A program made the translations under genes and the position numbers. This document shows positions 1-5,942 of a stretch of DNA of 10,422 nt, piece by piece. Each line of letters opens with the position of its first letter. Position 1 is the stretch's first letter. The notes under the pieces are model-generated. The model was not told the origin of the DNA and ran no database searches. It was given only the letters and a program-made list of their open reading frames with translations. This DNA is from an uncultured Synergistales bacterium (lineage in GTDB: Bacteria; Synergistota; Synergistia; Synergistales; Aminobacteriaceae): positions 1 to 10,422 of the forward strand of contig CAJOED010000026.1 in assembly GCA_905233335.1 (NCBI GenBank), in the 5' to 3' direction.

Positions 1-320
1 GTTGTCGTAGCATTTCTGTAGCACGGTGTTATGTCGTGTTGTGCCGCGTAAAACATTGTCGGGGCTGTATAAGGTGCAGTACGTGTGCTGTTGTGCGTTG
101 TTGTAGCATTTCTGTAGCACGGTGTTATGTCATGCTGTGCCGCGTAAAACATTATCGGGACTGCGTAAGGTGTAGTACGTGTGCTATTGTGTGCCATCAT
201 AGCATTTCTGTAGCACGTTGTTATGTCATGCTGTGCCGCGTAAAGCATTGTCGGGACTGCATAATGCGTAGTACGTGTGCTGTTGTGCGTCATTATAGCA
301 TTTCTGTAGCACGTTGTTAT
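1..320. repeat. 96-bp tandem repeat array, three full copies plus two partial copies
   Basis: The 17-base string TAGCATTTCTGTAGCAC recurs at 8, 104, 200 and 296, an exact period of 96 bases. Full units are 8-103, 104-199 and 200-295. A partial fourth unit runs 296-320 and then diverges, 17 bases before the stop codon of the minus-strand DUF1385 gene. Bases 1-7 look like the tail of another unit, so the array probably extends beyond the window. Units differ by scattered substitutions, with a cluster just before each TAGCATTT string (about 98-103, 194-199 and 290-295). The plus strand is visibly rich in G and T. Because 96 is a multiple of three, one frame stays open through the array and encodes a Cys/Arg-rich 32-residue repeat. 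I see no ribosome binding site or conserved-domain character, so I do not call a gene. The repeat is certain; its function is unknown. Confidence 0.95.
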
Positions 321-337
321 TGTTGCCATCCCGTAAC

Positions 338-1273
338 TCACGCCGACAAAGCTCCTTCCAGTGCTGTATCAAGTGATTTCAGCGCAACTTCTGCCTGATG
401 TATATTCGGCTCTCTTGTCGTGAGATACTGCAGGGACAAAAACGGCGCAATTATGCACAGTCCTAATTTCCCGGAACGCGACGCGAGGCGTATAATCTCG
501 TACGAAATCCCGATAACTACCGGTATCAGTATCACTCTGGCCAGCACCTGAAGAATGAAGCTCTCACCTGCAATGAGAGTTTTCACGGGCGAAAATATGA
601 TGATGCTGACGATGACGGCTATTAATAGGAAGGAAGTTCCACATCTAGGGTGAATGCGCGAACAAGTCATGATGTTTTCTGGTGTCATGGGCAATCCGTG
701 CTCAAATGCGTTGATGGTTTTGTGTTCTGCTCCGTGATACCTGAAGACCTCGCGAATATCGCTCCATAGTCCTATAATTGCTACATACCCTACGAAAATG
801 ATAGCTCGTGCAACTCCCTCAATAATATTCACGTACATGGGAGTAGTCGCGATTTTCCCTGCAACCCACAGAGGCAACGCGATAAACAGCCCGCCGACCG
901 CCGCAACTGCAATAATTACGGTGAGTACCAGGTCTTTTAGGGTCATAGTTTCTTGTGTTTCCTCAAGAGCGACTTCCGCCGACCGCGATAACGCCCGGAA
1001 GCCCGTAGCCATCATCTCGCACATGATGACAACGCCCCGCACGAACGGCAAATTGTACGGAAAACGTGAAGTTCTTGATGAGTGAGGCCAGTGCTCAGAA
1101 AAGATTTCTCCGTTAGTTTTCCTGACAGCAAGCCCCCATAAATTTTTGCCCTTCATGAGTACGCCCTCGATGACAGCTTGACCGCCGACAGGGATTTTTT
1201 TCTGTTCTGCTTCTGCTTCTTCCGTTGTGAGGTTTAGCGCAGTTATGATAGATAATATTATTTTTCTGTACAA
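338..1273 (-). CDS. DUF1385 (YqhQ-like) membrane protein, predicted metal-dependent
   Basis: This is a 311-residue protein of the DUF1385/COG3872 family, usually described as a predicted metal-dependent membrane protein of unknown role. Family hallmarks seen are GGQAVIEGVLMKG (residues 30-42), YHGAEHKTINAFE (179-191, with candidate metal ligands H180, E183 and H184), HPRCGTSFLL (208-217) and LQYLTTREP near the C-terminus (281-289). Hydrophobic segments lie at about 115-139, 147-170, 214-229 and 239-262. I chose a TTG start at 1273 because AAGGAG sits 8 bases upstream at 1282-1287. The longest open frame starts at 1450, would overlap thyX by about 100 bases, and has no such site. The predicted N-terminus then begins about 26 residues before the conserved domain, as expected. 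It lies 79 bases after thyX with no terminator between, so it is probably co-transcribed. In many Firmicutes this family sits near rpmE, prmC and prfA. Family assignment is firm; biochemical function is not known. Confidence 0.9.
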   Translation of the reverse strand: MYRKIILSIITALNLTTEEAEAEQKKIPVGGQAVIEGVLMKGKNLWGLAVRKTNGEIFSEHWPHSSRTSRFPYNLPFVRGVVIMCEMMATGFRALSRSAEVALEETQETMTLKDLVLTVIIAVAAVGGLFIALPLWVAGKIATTPMYVNIIEGVARAIIFVGYVAIIGLWSDIREVFRYHGAEHKTINAFEHGLPMTPENIMTCSRIHPRCGTSFLLIAVIVSIIIFSPVKTLIAGESFILQVLARVILIPVVIGISYEIIRLASRSGKLGLCIIAPFLSLQYLTTREPNIHQAEVALKSLDTALEGALSA

Positions 1274-1281
1274 GTCATTAA

Positions 1282-1287
1282 CTCCTT
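1282..1287 (-). promoter_or_regulatory. Ribosome binding site that sets the TTG start of the DUF1385 gene
   Basis: On the minus strand AAGGAG is followed by TTAATGAC and then TTG, a spacing of 8 bases. No comparable site precedes the upstream in-frame ATG codons at 1330 or 1450. The ATG inside the spacer is in another frame. This supports the TTG at 1273 as the real start. Confidence 0.75.
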
Positions 1288-1352
1288 CATTCGTTGCTGT
1301 ACGTAAAGCGTTATGTTCTCCCGGCCTCATAGTTTCGCGCCTGCAGACACAA

Positions 1353-2033
1353 TCAGCCCTGCAATAATTCTCCCATATCATTATACGGTTTTCCGCAGGA
1401 TTTCGCTTCCCCGCACTGCCCGAAAATACATCCCGGCCCCGCAAGTGCAAAAATCACGGGAGCTTTTTCCCTGCATAAGACCAGCATTTTCCGCGCCAGT
1501 TCGTGAATTTCCCATTGAGCCCGGCGGCATAATCTCAACCCGAAAAAGTGATGCAGTTCCCTCGCATTCATGGTCATAACCAGCCTTGTAGAATACCCAT
1601 GCGGCAGAAGAAATCTTGCGTCCTCTTTGGGAATTCCCATTTCTACGAGCTTCATATATGCGTTTTGTGCTGTTCGTGCGGCCTCAAGAAATATCTTTTT
1701 TGCGTCATCATTTCTCTCAACAGACGGCGGAATTATTACGTCATCATTCATTTTCACATAACGCTGGCTCTGCTGATTGAAACTTGCTACTCTGTGCCTC
1801 ACCAACTGATGTGAAGCAACCCTGCTCAATCCGTCAATCCCGAAAGTGAAGCTCACGTGTTCGAATGCCGACATGTGTCCGCTCCTGAATAATTCTGCTA
1901 TCAGTCTGCGCGATAAGTTCTCTCCTTCTGACTTGAGGAGTTCTGACGCGGCAACATCACGGTAGCAAATTCTTGCGGCGGCGGCAATTAGTGCGTCCGG
2001 GTTAGGTGTGTGCGATAACAATACTATATCCAT
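1353..2033 (-). CDS. thyX: Flavin-dependent thymidylate synthase ThyX
   Basis: ThyX methylates dUMP to dTMP using methylene-tetrahydrofolate and FAD/NADPH, replacing ThyA. The 226-residue length is normal. The signature RHRxxSxNxxSxR is complete as RHRVASFNQQSQR at residues 79-91. The N-terminus (VLLSHTPNPDALIAAAARICY, split as VLLSHTPNP at 4-12 and AAAARICY at 17-24) matches the family pattern, so the ATG at 2033 is probably right. RAQWEIHELARKM (171-183) is the usual C-terminal substrate-binding helix. The C-terminal tail carries three cysteines (C202, C207, C213) in a GC-GQC-SCG pattern, which I recall from ThyX proteins of anaerobes. The ATG has no convincing Shine-Dalgarno sequence: a terminator-like hairpin and U-run occupy that space. 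It lies 42 bases after rpmE in the same direction. The family call is very secure. Confidence 0.97.
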   Translation of the reverse strand: MDIVLLSHTPNPDALIAAAARICYRDVAASELLKSEGENLSRRLIAELFRSGHMSAFEHVSFTFGIDGLSRVASHQLVRHRVASFNQQSQRYVKMNDDVIIPPSVERNDDAKKIFLEAARTAQNAYMKLVEMGIPKEDARFLLPHGYSTRLVMTMNARELHHFFGLRLCRRAQWEIHELARKMLVLCREKAPVIFALAGPGCIFGQCGEAKSCGKPYNDMGELLQG

Positions 2034-2036
2034 AAC

Positions 2037-2059
2037 AAAAAAGGGGCATACACAGCCCC
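2037..2059 (-). terminator. Rho-independent terminator-like hairpin between rpmE and thyX
   Basis: Read on the minus strand, GGGGC (2059-2055), a 7-base loop, GCCCC (2047-2043) and then TTTTTT (2042-2037) form a short GC stem followed by a U-run. Only three bases separate the U-run from the thyX ATG at 2033. The stem is only 5 bp, but all pairs are G-C and the U-run is uninterrupted. It could end the rpsO-rpmE transcript, act as an attenuator for thyX, or mask thyX translation initiation. Confidence 0.65.
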
Positions 2060-2075
2060 CTGAATATTTCCGTAA

Positions 2076-2303
2076 TTATACGTCGGTTTTCTGTCCGTAA
2101 TTTACGCCGGCATATTTCTTCTGGAACTTTTCGAGCCTTCCTGCTTCCGTTAATACTCTTCCTTTTTTGCCGGAATAAAACGGGTGGCACTGCGAACATA
2201 CTCCAACGCGGATTTCTTTGAGTGTCGAACGTGTCATAAATGTATTTCCGCAGGCGCAGGTAACTTTGCATTCATTGTATTCCGGGTGAATATCTTTCTT
2301 CAT
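2076..2303 (-). CDS. rpmE: 50S ribosomal protein L31 (zinc-binding type)
   Basis: This 75-residue protein begins MKKDIHPEYN, the standard L31 N-terminus, and is a component of the large ribosomal subunit near the central protuberance. Four cysteines in a CxC...CxxC arrangement (C16, C18, C36, C39) are all present, marking the zinc-containing (C+) form rather than the zinc-free paralogue used under zinc starvation. The length is slightly above the common 66-70 residues because of a short polar tail (GVNYGQKTDV). The start is supported by AGGAGG at 2311-2316, 7 bases upstream of the ATG. It follows rpsO by 16 bases, so the two ribosomal protein genes form a transcription unit, probably ended or attenuated by the hairpin that follows. 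Confidence 0.97.
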   Translation of the reverse strand: MKKDIHPEYNECKVTCACGNTFMTRSTLKEIRVGVCSQCHPFYSGKKGRVLTEAGRLEKFQKKYAGVNYGQKTDV

Positions 2304-2319
2304 GTGTGAGCCTCCTGTA

Positions 2320-2586
2320 TTAGTGCCTCAAGCCAAGCCGCTCAATGAGTGAACGGTATCTGTTGAAATCTTTGTTCATGAGGTAGCGTAAAAGCCTTCT
2401 TCTACTGCCTACCATTTTCAGCAGTCCGCGCCGTGAATGAAAATCTTTCTTGTGGACTTTCAGATGTTCTGTGAGTTCGCGTATTCTTTCCGTGAGAACA
2501 GCTACTTGTACTTCCGGCGAACCTGTATCATTCTCGTGAGTTTTGTACTCATTGATGACTGCCTGTTTTTTTTCTTTCTGGATCAT
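2320..2586 (-). CDS. rpsO: 30S ribosomal protein S15
   Basis: S15 is a primary 16S rRNA-binding protein of the small subunit, contacting the central-domain three-way junction and forming a bridge to the large subunit. The 88-residue protein matches the family length (88-89). Hallmarks are TGSPEVQVA (21-29), which follows the first helix, and HKKDFHSRRGLL (45-56) with GSRRRLLRYL (60-69), the conserved RNA-binding region. The protein is strongly basic and helical. An AGGAGG site at 2593-2598 precedes the ATG by 6 bases. It is the first gene of the minus-strand unit, facing away from the rpiB/upp operon. In many bacteria rpsO is followed by pnp; here it is followed by rpmE. S15 often represses its own mRNA, but I cannot identify a specific binding fold in the leader. 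Confidence 0.97.
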   Translation of the reverse strand: MIQKEKKQAVINEYKTHENDTGSPEVQVAVLTERIRELTEHLKVHKKDFHSRRGLLKMVGSRRRLLRYLMNKDFNRYRSLIERLGLRH

Positions 2587-2677
2587 AATATACCTCCTGT
2601 TAATGTGAAAACTTCAGAGCCAAGAATTACGTCGATCCAGCGAGCGAAATTCATAGCCCGGAGTGTAAGCAGGGAAT

Positions 2678-2706
2678 ATATTATCATTACGAGAAAATTT
2701 TTGCAC
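2678..2706 (-). promoter_or_regulatory. Candidate promoter for rpsO-rpmE
   Basis: On the minus strand, GTGCAA (2706-2701) and TAATAT (2683-2678) are separated by 17 bases. The -10 is preceded by TGA, giving an extended -10 form. The -35 is a weak match (3 of 6). Transcription would begin near 2671, leaving a leader of about 85 bases before rpsO. This is a motif reading only. Confidence 0.4.
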
Positions 2707-2788
2707 CATGAAATTTTTTTTTTGCAACACACCCCGACACATTCACACTTCCCCCGTAACATTCACGCTACAAAGGCTATTAATGAGT

Positions 2789-2797
2789 TGTTATAAT
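2789..2797 (+). promoter_or_regulatory. Extended -10 promoter of the rpiB/upp-cdsA operon
   Basis: TGTTATAAT is an exact extended -10 element (TG, one base, then TATAAT at 2792-2797). The -35 is poor (TACAAA at 2769-2774, 17-base spacing), as expected when an extended -10 is present. The predicted transcription start near 2804 gives a leader of under 30 bases. That leader contains AAGGAG at 2814-2819, 12 bases before the rpiB/upp ATG. A run of ten T residues lies further upstream (2714-2723), between the two divergent promoters. Confidence 0.7.
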
Positions 2798-2831
2798 ATA
2801 TGCAAATTCACAAAAGGAGTTTACCCATAAC

Positions 2832-3926
2832 ATGAAAATATCACTTGGCTGTGATCATGCAGGATTTATCTTGAAGAACGCAGTAATAGATTATCTTGCT
2901 TCCCGTCAGATTGAAGTAATAGATTTCGGCGCATACGCAAATGATCATGAGGACGATTACCCCGATGTAGCCTTCAAAGTTGCCCGTTCAGTTGCGGACG
3001 AGGATACCGACGGCGGAATACTCATGTGCGGCACTGGCTACGGAATATCCATAGCGGCGAACAAGATACCCGGAATACGTGCGGCGGCATGCTACACTCC
3101 GAAATCGGCGCAGATGGCAAAGGCACACAACGACATCAACATAATAGCTCTCGGCGGCAATATGAACAAACCCGAAGAGATACCCGCAATACTCGACGCA
3201 TGGATTGACACGGAATTTTCGGGCGGTCGTCATTTACGGCGCATCAACAAAATCTCTATGGCAGAACGTTCAACGCTAAGTGCCCATCTCGAAAACGGCG
3301 GGCGTGTCGTAGTGTTCAATCACCCGTTGATACAGCACAAAGTCGGCATAATCCGTGATGTGAATACCAGCGTAAAACAGTTCCGGGAATTGCTTCACGA
3401 AATATCCGGCCTCATGGTTTACGAGATAACCCGCAGTCTTCCGCTGACCGAAAAAGAAGTCCAGACACCCATAGAGAAGACTACAGTGCGAACGATTGAG
3501 GGACGTAAAATGGCTATAGTGCCGGTGTTGCGTGCAGGTTTGGGAATGGTGGACGGTATTTTACAGCTTGTCCCGAACGCGAAAGTTGGTCATATCGGCC
3601 TTTATCGCGACCCCGAAACGTTACAGCCCGTAGAATATTACTGCAAGCTCCCGTTCGACATTGAGGAACGCGATATATTCGTACTGGATCCCATGCTTGC
3701 AACAGGCGGTTCATCAGCAGAAGCAATAACCCTCATCAAGAAGCGCGGCGGTAAAAAGATTTCGCTGGTGTGCTTAATCGGTGCTCCCGACGGCATCAAG
3801 AAAGTTCATGACGTACACCCCGATGTAGATATATTCATAGCGGCCCTTGACAGCCACCTGAACGATCACGGCTACATAGTGCCCGGCTTGGGCGACGCAG
3901 GCGACAGGTTATTCGGGACAAAATAG
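2832..3926 (+). CDS. rpiB/upp: Fused ribose-5-phosphate isomerase B / uracil phosphoribosyltransferase
   Basis: One 364-residue frame joins two complete enzymes. Residues 1-140 are RpiB, which interconverts ribulose 5-phosphate and ribose 5-phosphate. Seen are GCDHAG (6-11), the catalytic cysteine in CGTGYGIS (C66), AHNDIN (98-103) and the closing GGRHLRRI (131-138). Residues from about 155 to 364 are uracil phosphoribosyltransferase, which makes UMP from uracil and PRPP. Seen are FNHPLIQHK (162-170), RAGLGMVDG (234-242), the PRPP loop DPMLATGGSS (286-295) and the uracil-binding YIVPGLGDAGDR (348-359). The linker is only about 15 residues. An internal ATG at 3258 (M143) could start a separate Upp, but no ribosome binding site precedes it. 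Both halves retain their key residues, so both are probably active. The reactions are linked through ribose 5-phosphate and PRPP. rpiB and upp are neighbours in many Clostridia, often followed by wecA-wecB as here, so the fusion probably arose from an adjacent pair. Confidence 0.95.
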   Translation: MKISLGCDHAGFILKNAVIDYLASRQIEVIDFGAYANDHEDDYPDVAFKVARSVADEDTDGGILMCGTGYGISIAANKIPGIRAAACYTPKSAQMAKAHNDINIIALGGNMNKPEEIPAILDAWIDTEFSGGRHLRRINKISMAERSTLSAHLENGGRVVVFNHPLIQHKVGIIRDVNTSVKQFRELLHEISGLMVYEITRSLPLTEKEVQTPIEKTTVRTIEGRKMAIVPVLRAGLGMVDGILQLVPNAKVGHIGLYRDPETLQPVEYYCKLPFDIEERDIFVLDPMLATGGSSAEAITLIKKRGGKKISLVCLIGAPDGIKKVHDVHPDVDIFIAALDSHLNDHGYIVPGLGDAGDRLFGTK

Positions 3927-3927
3927 C

Positions 3928-4812
3928 GTGCTTGACGTAAAAATACTGGTCTACATCATAATCGGATTTTTCTGGGGCGGTCTGACTGCTCCAGTATCAA
4001 TTCGTCTTGCTGGTCTTTACGGGATTATTGATGTTCCGAATGCGCGAAAACTTCACAAGGGATTAACTCCGCGCGGTGCAGGCTTGGGATTATGGCTCGG
4101 GTATATGCTGATGTCGTTAGTGATGTCGTCGGAAGTCCCTGAATTGCGCTATATTGCTACGGGTGCAACATTGATATTTCTCTGCGGCTATCTTGATGAC
4201 ATGTGCTCACTAAGTCCATTTTTGCGGCTTGGCCTTCACCTTACGGCATCGACGCTTGCAGTAATTCCGCTTCACCTTCCCTTACTCACGAGCGTAATAG
4301 CTGTAATATGGCTTGCGGGCGTAACGAGTGCGTACAACCTGATAGACGGCATGAACGGCTTGTGCTTATCGATATTCATAGCGTCATCGGGAGCATTATT
4401 TCTTGTTGGGCGTTCGTATGAGGGTGTTTACATGGGGGCAATGGCTCTAGGTGTATTGTGCTGGAATTTTCCGAGTGCGCAGACGTTTTTGGGCGACGGC
4501 GGAAGTACGTTATTGGGCTACCTGTTTGCTTCCCACTTCATGATGACCGCGCAGATTACCCTGCAGAACATCACGCCCGGAGAAGTAATAATGCTGTTTG
4601 TGCTGTTCGGCGGGATACCTGTAGTTGATACGCTGACGGCATTCACTCGGCGCATACTGACGGGAAAATCGCCGTTCTACCCGGACAAAAAGCATCTGCA
4701 TCATCTGTTAATCCTGCTGACCGGCTCGAACATCATAACCGTAACGATAATATTATCGCTTCAAGTTATTATGCTGGTGCTTGGCCTGCAACTGTATATA
4801 TCGCTGTCATGA
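3928..4812 (+). CDS. wecA: WecA/TagO-type undecaprenyl-phosphate GlcNAc-1-phosphate transferase
   Basis: This integral membrane enzyme of the MraY/WecA family (glycosyltransferase family 4) transfers a sugar phosphate, most likely GlcNAc-1-phosphate from UDP-GlcNAc, to undecaprenyl phosphate, starting a lipid-linked envelope glycan. In 294 residues the family motifs are complete: an early NARKLHKGLTPRG (38-50), the aspartate pair in YLDDMCSLSP (88-97), NLIDGMNGL (137-145), FLGDGGS (187-193) and the cytoplasmic loop HLHHLL (256-261), whose HxHH marks the WecA-like branch rather than MraY. Around ten hydrophobic segments are visible. It starts with GTG one base after the previous stop and ends in a 4-base ATGA overlap with wecB, so translation is probably coupled at both ends. 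The wecB neighbour favours GlcNAc as substrate. The 294-residue length is somewhat short compared with E. coli WecA. Confidence 0.92.
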   Translation: MLDVKILVYIIIGFFWGGLTAPVSIRLAGLYGIIDVPNARKLHKGLTPRGAGLGLWLGYMLMSLVMSSEVPELRYIATGATLIFLCGYLDDMCSLSPFLRLGLHLTASTLAVIPLHLPLLTSVIAVIWLAGVTSAYNLIDGMNGLCLSIFIASSGALFLVGRSYEGVYMGAMALGVLCWNFPSAQTFLGDGGSTLLGYLFASHFMMTAQITLQNITPGEVIMLFVLFGGIPVVDTLTAFTRRILTGKSPFYPDKKHLHHLLILLTGSNIITVTIILSLQVIMLVLGLQLYISLS

Positions 4813-5924
4813 AGAATATTGCATGTATCGTAGGCACACGCCCCGAAGCCATCAAGATGTCCCCCGTAATTATTGAGTTGCGCCGTGATAGTTCATATTC
4901 TGTTACGGTACTTGCGACGGGACAGCACACCGACATGTTGCGCAATGCGTTATCGGATTTCGGCCTCATTGCGGACGTTGACCTGAACATTATGCGTCAG
5001 GCACAATCGCTGGATTACGTTACGTCAGAAGTTCTTACGGGAGTGGGAAAATTTCTCGACGAGCACCCGCAGGACATGATACTTGTACACGGCGACACAT
5101 CAACGACATTTGCGGCTTCACTTGCTGGATTTTACCGGCATGTAGCAATAGGGCACGTTGAGGCGGGATTACGGAGCAACAATATCACTCTGCCATTTCC
5201 CGAAGAAGCTAACAGGGTACTGACTGACAGGATAGCGAATATATTTTTTGCGCCGACGACGGGGGATGCAGAAAATCTTTTGCGTGAGGGCATTCCGCGC
5301 GAACTCATACACATAACCGGCAACACAGTAATAGACGCGCTGTACATGACACTCTCCCGCACACAGAAAGCTCCTGAATACATGCAGAAAGTTCATAATC
5401 GTCCGTTAGTCCTGATGACTGCTCATCGTCGTGAGAGCTGGGGCGAAACATTGAGGGGAATTTGCGCCGCCGTGAGTGATGTTGTTCGTGAGCGTCCTGA
5501 TGTCGTGTTCCTAATACCCCTGCACAAAAACCCCGTTGTACGTGATGTCATTCGTGAATGCCTGAAACATTGCGCCGAAAACGTAATATTCACCGAGCCT
5601 TTGAGCTATCGTGATTTCGTGTATGCCATGAATGCCAGTGTGTTTATTTTGTCCGACAGCGGCGGAGTACAGGAAGAAGCTACAGCACTGAATAAGCCTG
5701 TGCTAATCATGCGGACACTATCGGAACGCCCCGAAGCCATAACGCATGGTACCGGGATATTAGCAGGGACTTCACGCGAAAACATCCGGGACTTGTCGTT
5801 GAGGCTCCTGAATGATGACGGGTACATGAACGCAATCACGGCCAAGAACACAAAGCCATTCGGGGACGGTACAGCGAGCGCAAAGATACATGAAGCAATA
5901 ACGAAATATTTTTTTAGGGGGTAA
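4809..5924 (+). CDS. wecB: UDP-N-acetylglucosamine 2-epimerase (non-hydrolysing)
   Basis: WecB/MnaA interconverts UDP-GlcNAc and UDP-ManNAc in the cytoplasm, supplying ManNAc for lipid-linked glycans or teichoic-acid-type linkage units. The 371-residue length is standard. Motifs in order are GTRPEAIKMSP (9-19), VHGDTSTT (93-100, with D96), GHVEAGLR (115-122, with E118), the PEEANR loop (131-136, with E132), AHRRESWG (205-212, with H206), DSGGVQEEA (283-291) and SERPEA (305-310). The positions corresponding to the E. coli catalytic residues (D95, E117, E131, H213) are therefore filled. The ATG overlaps the wecA stop as ATGA, without an evident ribosome binding site, implying translational coupling. 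No WecG/TagA-type ManNAc transferase is in the window, so the final glycan cannot be named. Confidence 0.96.
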   Translation: MKNIACIVGTRPEAIKMSPVIIELRRDSSYSVTVLATGQHTDMLRNALSDFGLIADVDLNIMRQAQSLDYVTSEVLTGVGKFLDEHPQDMILVHGDTSTTFAASLAGFYRHVAIGHVEAGLRSNNITLPFPEEANRVLTDRIANIFFAPTTGDAENLLREGIPRELIHITGNTVIDALYMTLSRTQKAPEYMQKVHNRPLVLMTAHRRESWGETLRGICAAVSDVVRERPDVVFLIPLHKNPVVRDVIRECLKHCAENVIFTEPLSYRDFVYAMNASVFILSDSGGVQEEATALNKPVLIMRTLSERPEAITHGTGILAGTSRENIRDLSLRLLNDDGYMNAITAKNTKPFGDGTASAKIHEAITKYFFRG

Positions 5925-5942
5925 CGAGAGATAGAAAACATA

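Noticed and set aside
1..320. CRISPR array
   Set aside because: The units are 96-bp near-identical head-to-tail copies without unique spacers of 30-40 bases, and no cas genes are present.
36..398. Plus-strand open frame encoding a Cys-rich protein with 32-residue repeats
   Set aside because: It exists because a 96-bp tandem repeat has no stop in this frame. It starts with GTG inside a repeat without a ribosome binding site, its tail overlaps DUF1385 on the other strand, and changes between units alter many residues.
1274..1450. Longer DUF1385 protein starting with ATG at 1450 (or ATG at 1330)
   Set aside because: The 1450 start would overlap thyX by about 100 bases, neither start has a ribosome binding site, and the extra residues lack family character. 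The TTG at 1273 has AAGGAG at good spacing.
2701..2727. TTGCA...TGCAA inverted repeat flanking a T-run as a terminator
   Set aside because: The stem is 5 bp of mixed pairs around a 17-base A/T-rich loop, and it lies between divergent promoters where no transcript would end.
2437..2796. Plus-strand open frame over the rpsO gene and the intergenic region
   Set aside because: It is antisense to rpsO, has no ribosome binding site or domain character, and runs through the promoter region.
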